This document shows, piece by piece, positions 27,839 to 32,683 of a stretch of 32,683 bases of DNA. The stretch's first letter is position 1. Every line of letters starts with the position of its first letter. This DNA comes from Intestinibacter bartlettii (GTDB lineage: Bacteria; Bacillota; Clostridia; Peptostreptococcales; Peptostreptococcaceae). The DNA lies in contig NZ_JAHLOQ010000037.1 in the NCBI RefSeq assembly GCF_018917435.1, forward strand, positions 1-32,683, in the 5' to 3' direction. Below the pieces are notes generated by a model. It saw only the letters and a program-made list of their open reading frames with translations, did not search any database and had not been told where the DNA came from. The position numbers and the translations under genes were made by a program.

Positions 27839-28766
27839 TATAGCAACAAGAGAGGCTTATGGACAGGCTTTGGCCGAATTAGGAGATTTAAGAGATGATA
27901 TAGTAGTTTTAGATGCGGACTTATCTAAATCAACAAAGACAAATGAATTTGCAAAAAGATTTCCAAAGAGATTTTTTAATATGGGTATAGCTGAACAAAA
28001 TTTAATTGGAGCTGCTTGTGGTTTATCTATAACTGGAAAAATACCTTTTGTAAGTACTTTTGCTGTATTTGCTACAGGTAGAGGTTTTGAGATAATAAGA
28101 AACTCAGTTTGCTATCCTAATTTAAATGTAAAAATATGTGCTACACATGCAGGAATAACTGTAGGTGAAGATGGTGGTTCACACCAAAGTATAGAAGATA
28201 TATCAATAATGAGATCAATACCAAATATGACTGTTTTAGTACCAGCTGATGGAGTTGAAACTAAAAAAATGATTTATGAAATAACAAAGTATGAGGGACC
28301 TGTATATGTAAGACTAGGAAGAAGTTCAGTTCCATCAATATTTAATGATGACTATGATTTTGAAATAGGAAAAGGTGTTATCTTAAAAGAAGGTACAGAT
28401 GCTACTATAATATCTTGTGGAATAATGGTAAATGAAGCTATTATGGCAAGTAAATTATTAGAATCAGAAGGTATAAATGTAAGAGTAATAAATATGTCTA
28501 CAATAAAACCTATAGATAAAGAATTGATAATAGAGTCTGCAAGAAAAACGGGAGCGATTGTTACTGCTGAAGAACACAGTATTATAGGTGGATTAGGGAG
28601 TGCAGTAAGCGAAGTTGTTACAGAAGAGTGTCCTGTTATAGTAAAAAAAATAGGTGTTAACGATGTTTTTGGACAATCTGGAACAGCATCAGAATTAATA
28701 TCAGAATATGGATTGACAGTTGATAATATTATTAAAAAAGTAAAAGAAGCTATTAAAAATAAATAA
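27831..28766 (+). CDS. Transketolase, C-terminal subunit
   Basis: The 311-residue protein contains the pyrimidine-binding domain (GIAEQNLIGAACGLSITGKIPFV core; Glu of AEQN activates TPP) and the C-terminal transketolase domain (about 190-311). I start it at GTG 27831, six bases after GGGAGGTG (27817-27824); GTG 27822 lies within that site. It pairs with the preceding N-terminal subunit to make the active enzyme; the overlap suggests coupled, equimolar translation. It could be mistaken for a DXP synthase fragment, but the two-gene layout and length fit transketolase. Confidence 0.95.
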   Translation: MNNIATREAYGQALAELGDLRDDIVVLDADLSKSTKTNEFAKRFPKRFFNMGIAEQNLIGAACGLSITGKIPFVSTFAVFATGRGFEIIRNSVCYPNLNVKICATHAGITVGEDGGSHQSIEDISIMRSIPNMTVLVPADGVETKKMIYEITKYEGPVYVRLGRSSVPSIFNDDYDFEIGKGVILKEGTDATIISCGIMVNEAIMASKLLESEGINVRVINMSTIKPIDKELIIESARKTGAIVTAEEHSIIGGLGSAVSEVVTEECPVIVKKIGVNDVFGQSGTASELISEYGLTVDNIIKKVKEAIKNK

Positions 28767-28784
28767 TAATTTTTATATAAATAT

Positions 28785-28834
28785 AAACTGGTTACACAAG
28801 AGAATTTATTTTTCCTGGGATAATCAGTTTTTTT
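28785..28834 (+). terminator. Intrinsic terminator after the transketolase genes
   Basis: AAACTGGTTA (28785-28794) pairs with TAATCAGTTT (28821-28830, one G-U), then a T-run. Confidence 0.75.
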
Positions 28835-28866
28835 ATTTCAAAATTTTAGAATAGGTAAAATACAAG

Positions 28867-28891
28867 CCTCATATATTTTAAATATATGGGG
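28867..28891 (+). promoter_or_regulatory. Hairpin overlapping the ribosome binding site of the PrcB-domain gene
   Basis: CCTCATATATT (28867-28877) pairs with AATATATGGGG (28881-28891, one G-U) around a three-base loop. The right arm contains the start of the Shine-Dalgarno GGGGGTGA (28888-28895) ahead of TTG 28901. Confidence 0.5.
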
Positions 28892-28900
28892 GTGATATAA

Positions 28901-29341
28901 TTGAATGTTAAATTCAATATGAAGGGCATGATTTATGGTATTTTTTTGATTATATTTATATTGGCAGGATTTATAATTCTACCAAAGATGTTCGGAGAGG
29001 ATATAAAAGCTGTAGATTATGTTATAGTTCAAAGGGATTCCATTCCAGATAAAATACTGGATATGATGGATGATTACATAGACCAAGAAAGAGCATTAGC
29101 CACAATAATAGATGGCAAAGTATATGTTATAGTAACTAGAGGTCAAAATGAGGAATATGGAATAGACGTAGAGAAAATAAATCTTGAAGATAAAGATGGA
29201 AAACAAGTTATGACAGTTGAAGCAGTATATAAAGAAAAAGAGGATGCATATCCTTTTGTTGTTTTAGAGACAAATATGGACTCTTTGCCAGATAAAATAG
29301 AGTTGAATCAAAAATTTGCAGGTCAAAATAAAAGTAAATAA
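28901..29341 (+). CDS. Membrane-anchored PrcB C-terminal-domain protein
   Basis: The 146-residue protein has one transmembrane helix (about 11-28) and an extracytoplasmic domain. The stretch LATIIDGKVYVIVTRGQNEE-YGIDVEKI with a following YPFVVLE resembles the PrcB C-terminal domain, first described in a subunit of the Treponema dentilisin protease complex and common in clostridial membrane proteins of unknown function. It starts at TTG behind GGGGGTGA. It lies between terminators on the same strand as the S41 protease 0.8 kb downstream but is separated from it by a minus-strand gene. Its molecular role is unknown. Confidence 0.65.
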   Translation: MNVKFNMKGMIYGIFLIIFILAGFIILPKMFGEDIKAVDYVIVQRDSIPDKILDMMDDYIDQERALATIIDGKVYVIVTRGQNEEYGIDVEKINLEDKDGKQVMTVEAVYKEKEDAYPFVVLETNMDSLPDKIELNQKFAGQNKSK

Positions 29342-29347
29342 TTAAAT

Positions 29348-29380
29348 AAAGCACATGGGTTAATAACTTCATGTGCTTTT
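29348..29380. terminator. Terminator between convergent genes
   Basis: AAAGCACATG (29348-29357) pairs with CATGTGCTTT (29370-29379), followed by T on the plus strand; the arms suit termination from either side. Confidence 0.75.
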
Positions 29381-29418
29381 AATATATTAATCATTTGTTA
29401 TAAATTTAAAATGAGGAG

Positions 29419-29988
29419 TTATTTATTAGGAGTTAATATTCTAGTTTCGGTCACTATGTAATCAAGTTGAGCATCATGAGGTTCTTTTGGGACTTCAGGG
29501 AAAATTTGTAGGTCAAAAGCTATACCAACAGTAACGGCATCATCTCTTAGTCTCTCGATAAATCTATCGTAATATCCTCCTCCATATCCAAGTCTGTAAC
29601 AATCTTCACTATAAGCAACTGCTGGGACTATAACTACATCTAAATCTTTGACATCCAATGTTGGAGCATCAGGTTTTGGTTCCCTTATATTGTAAGCGCC
29701 AACTTTGATACCATTTTCTAAATCAGTGATTTGTGCAGGAATCAGAACTCTATCTTCTACAATTGTTATAGGAGAAGTTACAGTTTTTCTAAGAGAAATA
29801 AGTTTATTGATTAAATGATCAGTAGCTACTTCATTATTAAAATCTAAATAAAGCATGATATTTTGAGCGTTTTTTATACAGTCCATTTGAAGTAATTTTT
29901 CTGTTATTATGTCTGAATTTTTTTCAATAAAGTCTTTGTCTTTTGTCTTTCTTTCAGCAAGTACCTTTTTTCTAAATTCTTTTTTCAT
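29419..29988 (-). CDS. 5-formyltetrahydrofolate cyclo-ligase
   Basis: The 189-residue enzyme converts 5-formyl-THF to 5,10-methenyl-THF with ATP. It has the basic N-terminus (KKEFRKKVLAERK), the folate/ATP region and the family signature GYGGGYYDRFIERL near residue 138. B. subtilis YqgN is the orthologue. On the minus strand an AAAGGGG site lies upstream of the ATG. It is the only larger gene on this strand in the window and is divergent from the S41 protease gene. Confidence 0.94.
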   Translation of the reverse strand: MKKEFRKKVLAERKTKDKDFIEKNSDIITEKLLQMDCIKNAQNIMLYLDFNNEVATDHLINKLISLRKTVTSPITIVEDRVLIPAQITDLENGIKVGAYNIREPKPDAPTLDVKDLDVVIVPAVAYSEDCYRLGYGGGYYDRFIERLRDDAVTVGIAFDLQIFPEVPKEPHDAQLDYIVTETRILTPNK

Positions 29989-30160
29989 AAAATCTACCCC
30001 TTTGTATATATATGGTATAATATTGAAGATATAATTAATATCCTTAATATAAATTCTAGTATAGTTAGTTGCTGCAAATCAACAAATTTAGAAAATAGTA
30101 ATAAAAAGGATGAATTATCATATAATAGTAATAGTTTATTTAAAAGGAGATGTAGGAAAT

Positions 30161-31303
30161 ATGTCAAAGAAGAAGTTGATCATAGGGTCAGTGAGTCTAG
30201 TTGTTGTGACCATAATATGTACAATTCTAGTACAAGTTTTCTTATTTAAAGGGGTATTTATGTCTAAAAGCTTATATGAGAAATATAAAAAATATGATAA
30301 GTTAATAGCATTAGAGAACATTGTACAAGATGATTATTATCAGGATGTAGATGAGAAAACATTAATAACAGGGGCCGAAAAGGGATTAATACAATCTTTA
30401 GAAGATCCTTACTCACAATATTATACAAAAGAGGAATTTGATTTATTAAAAGAACAAACACAAGGGTCATTTGTAGGTATAGGAATTTATATGACTGGCA
30501 ATGATAGTGATAATATAGTAGTTCAATCAGTAATAAAAAATTATCCAGCAGCAAAAAGTGGAATGAAAGCTGGAGATGTAATTTTAAAAGTAGATGGAGA
30601 AGAGGTAAAATATTCAGAATCTACAGTGGCAGCTAGCAAAATAAAAGGAAAAGCTGGTACTTCAGTTGTTTTAACTATACAAAGAGATGGAAAACAATTT
30701 GATGTAACTGTTAAAAGAGAAGAAATAATAGTTGAAAGTGTACGTAGTGAAGTAAAGGATGATAATATTGGTTACATACAAATAACTTCATTTGACAAGA
30801 ATACATATAACGAATTTAAAGAAGCTATAACTTCTTTACAAAAGAAAAATGTAAAATCATTAATAATAGACCTTAGAGATAATCCAGGAGGATTATTAGA
30901 TATTTGTGTAGACATAGCAGATTATTTATTGGGAGAAGGTACAATAGTATATACCAAAGATAACAAAGGGGAAACTCAATACTATAAATCTGATAAAAAT
31001 AAAGTTGACTTACCGATAGTTGTATTAATAAATGAAAATAGTGCATCAGCATCAGAAATTTTAACAGCAGCTATAGTTGATAATAAAGCAGGTATAGCTA
31101 TTGGAACAACTAGTTATGGTAAGGGGCTTGTTCAAAGCGTAAAAGAATTTAATGATGGAACAGGATATAAACTAACAACAGCTCAGTATTATACTCCAAA
31201 TGGAGATTATATAAATAAACAAGGAATTAAGCCTAGCATAGTAGAAAAAGATAAAGAGAAACAATTAGATAGAGCCATTGAATATATAAAAACTAAGAAG
31301 TAA
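30161..31303 (+). CDS. Carboxy-terminal processing protease (S41, CtpA/CtpB-like)
   Basis: The 380-residue protease has an N-terminal transmembrane anchor (about 8-28), a PDZ domain (about 95-185, with GIGIYMTG and AAKSGMKAGDVILKVDG) and the S41 catalytic domain. Ser296 (ENSASASEI) and Lys321 with Gln325 (SYGKGLVQ) have the same spacing as the Ser-Lys-Gln triad of B. subtilis CtpB (309/334/338). It should act outside the membrane; substrate unknown. ATG 30161 follows AAAAGGAGA (30142-30150) and begins the anchor; an in-frame ATG at 30110 has no suitable ribosome binding site. Confidence 0.93.
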   Translation: MSKKKLIIGSVSLVVVTIICTILVQVFLFKGVFMSKSLYEKYKKYDKLIALENIVQDDYYQDVDEKTLITGAEKGLIQSLEDPYSQYYTKEEFDLLKEQTQGSFVGIGIYMTGNDSDNIVVQSVIKNYPAAKSGMKAGDVILKVDGEEVKYSESTVAASKIKGKAGTSVVLTIQRDGKQFDVTVKREEIIVESVRSEVKDDNIGYIQITSFDKNTYNEFKEAITSLQKKNVKSLIIDLRDNPGGLLDICVDIADYLLGEGTIVYTKDNKGETQYYKSDKNKVDLPIVVLINENSASASEILTAAIVDNKAGIAIGTTSYGKGLVQSVKEFNDGTGYKLTTAQYYTPNGDYINKQGIKPSIVEKDKEKQLDRAIEYIKTKK

Positions 31304-31339
31304 TACCTAACGACATCTATTTTTTGCATTTCTATATTA

Positions 31340-31379
31340 TTTTTAAATTTATATTTGCAATACAATATAAATTTAAAAA
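31340..31379. terminator. A/T-only inverted repeat after the S41 protease gene
   Basis: A perfect 16-bp stem (31340-31355/31364-31379), all A-T pairs, with an 8-nt loop. It may act as a weak terminator. Between it and the next gene (to 31560) I see nothing else except the direct repeat TTTATGCT on both sides of a T-run. Confidence 0.45.
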
Positions 31380-31563
31380 ATATTAAAAATCGATATTTTA
31401 TGCTATTTTTTTATAATTTATGCTTTGATTTGTTATTAAAATGAAAAAAAGATACTTTTTTAGATAAAATCTTGGAAATTTGTTTTAAAAAATAAAGGAG
31501 ATTATAATTTGGTATAGAATATCTATAAATAAGTTAATAATTTATATTAGGAAGTGAGTTTTA

Positions 31564-31683
31564 ATGAAAGAAACTAAGAAAAAAGTTGTTAACATCCAAG
31601 AATATAAAGAAAAGAGAAAGCAAACAGAAGTAGATCGAAATGAATTAATAGCTCTTATTAAACAAATAGCGACATTAAAATAG
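31564..31683 (+). CDS. 39-residue basic peptide, unknown function
   Basis: ATG 31564 is preceded by AGGAAGTGAG, and the frame of 39 codons ends at TAG just before a strong terminator. The peptide is Lys- and Glu-rich, probably helical, with a hydrophobic C-terminal stretch (ELIALIKQIATLK). It has no signal peptide. I do not recognise a family. The pairing of ribosome binding site, frame and terminator supports a real gene. Confidence 0.5.
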   Translation: MKETKKKVVNIQEYKEKRKQTEVDRNELIALIKQIATLK

Positions 31684-31716
31684 GAAAAATACAATTCTTA
31701 TTAAAATTTGAAAAAT

Positions 31717-31759
31717 AAAAAACTATACATACTTTTTAAAAAAATATGTATAGTTTTTT
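31717..31759. terminator. Bidirectional terminator between two small convergent genes
   Basis: AAAAAACTATACATA (31717-31731) and TATGTATAGTTTTTT (31745-31759) form a perfect 15-bp stem, with A- and T-runs on opposite ends so both strands have a terminator. Confidence 0.85.
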
Positions 31760-31773
31760 AATGCAATAATTTA

Positions 31774-31971
31774 TTATCCTCTAAGAGAATTTAATGAATC
31801 TAGATAATCTTTGAATTGGGTAAATTGTTCCTCATCCTCAAATTGAATTTCTTTAGAGTCTTCACTATCAAAATTTTTCAAGTAAACACAAGGGTTACTT
31901 TCATTGCTATCGTAATAGATACATCTGTATCCATCTTGATATAAATTTTTAACACTTTCAAAATTATACAT
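31774..31971 (-). CDS. 65-residue acidic protein, unknown function
   Basis: On the minus strand, AAAGGTG lies about six bases before ATG 31971; a GTG at 31980 is part of that ribosome binding site. The 65-residue product is acidic and rich in Asp, Glu, Tyr and Phe (for example YRCIYYDSNESNPCVYL), soluble, with two Cys. No known family is recognised. It faces the rRNA operon promoter region and converges on the 39-residue gene, sharing its terminator. Confidence 0.6.
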   Translation of the reverse strand: MYNFESVKNLYQDGYRCIYYDSNESNPCVYLKNFDSEDSKEIQFEDEEQFTQFKDYLDSLNSLRG

Positions 31972-32074
31972 AAAAATCACCTTTCTTTTATTTAAGGTTA
32001 TTTTTATTATGTCGTGTTTTAGAATAGAATATGTATAACTAAAACATCTAATGAGATAGTTGAATTTACTAGAG

Positions 32075-32104
32075 TTTACTTTATATAGTTTGTTTATATA
32101 TAAT
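32075..32104 (+). promoter_or_regulatory. Possible upstream rRNA promoter (P0)
   Basis: TTTACT (32075-32080), 18-bp spacer, TATAAT (32099-32104). Weaker than the two promoters downstream and without their shared upstream repeat. Confidence 0.3.
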
Positions 32105-32164
32105 ATGTACTTATAGTATAAAAATACTGAATTAAAAAAATTAAAAAGTTTTTTAAAAAAAGTG

Positions 32165-32193
32165 TTGACGAAATATTTTAATGATGATATAGT
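32165..32193 (+). promoter_or_regulatory. rRNA operon promoter P1
   Basis: TTGACG (32165-32170), 17-bp spacer, TATAGT (32188-32193) with an extended TG at 32185-32186. A/T tracts lie directly upstream like an UP element. A 7-bp hairpin (32198-32204/32214-32220) lies at the predicted transcript start. Confidence 0.75.
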
Positions 32194-32281
32194 ATTACTT
32201 GTCCTTGAGAGAGGGGCAAGAACTTAGAAAGTGAGTAAGTCGAAAACGACGAAAACTTAAAAAAGTTTTTTGAAAAAAGTG

Positions 32282-32310
32282 TTGACAAACAAAATTAAGT
32301 TTGTTAAACT
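32282..32310 (+). promoter_or_regulatory. rRNA operon promoter P2
   Basis: Perfect TTGACA (32282-32287), 17-bp spacer, TAAACT (32305-32310). The ~28 bp upstream repeat those upstream of P1 (A-run, GTTTTTT, A-run, GTGTTGAC). Confidence 0.8.
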
Positions 32311-32482
32311 AAAGAAGCTGAAACGAGCGAAACAAGTTAAAAAAGTTAAGCGAGTTAAGCAAATGAACTTTGAAAATTAAACAGTAGGTTAATTATAAAA
32401 CTTTAATTCACACGAATTAAAACCAACAACAAACCAAGCCAGATATTTCAGATAATGATTAGTCTGAGCAGGTAAACAACTT
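32311..32482 (+). other. 16S rRNA leader with boxA-like sequence
   Basis: The leader holds several GTTAA/GTTAAG repeats (32334-32360) and a boxA-type antitermination segment around CTTTGAAAATTAAACA (about 32368-32383), as expected before 16S genes of Firmicutes. No ORF. Confidence 0.6.

Positions 32483-32683
<201 letters not shown>

Noticed and set aside
27011-28766. A transketolase gene broken by a frameshift
   Set aside because: The second part has its own ribosome binding site and start, and two-gene transketolases are a normal form in clostridia.
31304-31560. Possible CRISPR-like or repeat array from the A/T repeats
   Set aside because: Only a single inverted repeat and a two-copy 8-mer; no regular spacing.

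Overview
The window is chromosomal DNA from a low-GC, spore-forming, strictly Gram-positive-type clostridium. Codon use is strongly AT-biased (AGA for Arg, ATA for Ile). The presence of spoIIE, the gene order rho-rpmE-DUF1385-prmC-prfA-ywlC-rpiB-upp-atp, a GerS-like spore germination lipoprotein beside acpS, and the first ~200 nt of a 16S rRNA at the right end all point to the family Peptostreptococcaceae (relatives of Clostridioides, Romboutsia, Intestinibacter, Paraclostridium). The genus is inferred from memory of 16S variable region 1, not from a search.

Layout. 1-142: edge region, possibly with the first codons of a divergent gene. 143-3522: ppx/gppA-type phosphatase and spoIIE, the latter behind a promoter with Spo0A-type architecture. 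3523-3856: a gene-free stretch holding a cluster of about seven DnaA-box-like 9-mers. 3857-8206: a membrane-anchored M3 peptidase, galU, a 37-codon membrane peptide gene and glpX. 8531-13634: rho (with an Asn-rich insert), rpmE, a yqhQ-like DUF1385 gene, prmC and prfA. 13801-17545: a ZIP metal transporter, ywlC/Sua5, rpiB, upp and a dCMP deaminase gene. 17784-24674: the complete F1Fo ATP synthase operon (atpZ-I-B-E-F-H-A-G-D-C). 24851-28766: acpS, a gerS-like lipoprotein gene, the ndoAI-ndoA (MazEF-type) pair and a split transketolase. 28901-31303: a PrcB-domain membrane protein, 5-formyl-THF cyclo-ligase (minus strand) and a CtpA-type S41 protease. 31564-31971: two convergent tiny genes. 31981-32683: rRNA operon promoters, leader and 5' end of 16S rRNA.

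Most of this is conserved housekeeping, nearly all on one strand and running toward the rRNA operon. The points that stand out are the DnaA-box cluster outside any visible dnaA locus, an ATP synthase epsilon subunit that stops before its C-terminal helical (inhibitory) domain, a c subunit carrying the complete Na+-ligand set, a large hairpin between atpE and atpF, a prion-like Asn-rich insert in Rho, and several hairpins that cover ribosome binding sites. I found no mobile element, CRISPR array, tRNA or phage gene, and no wholly new multigene system.
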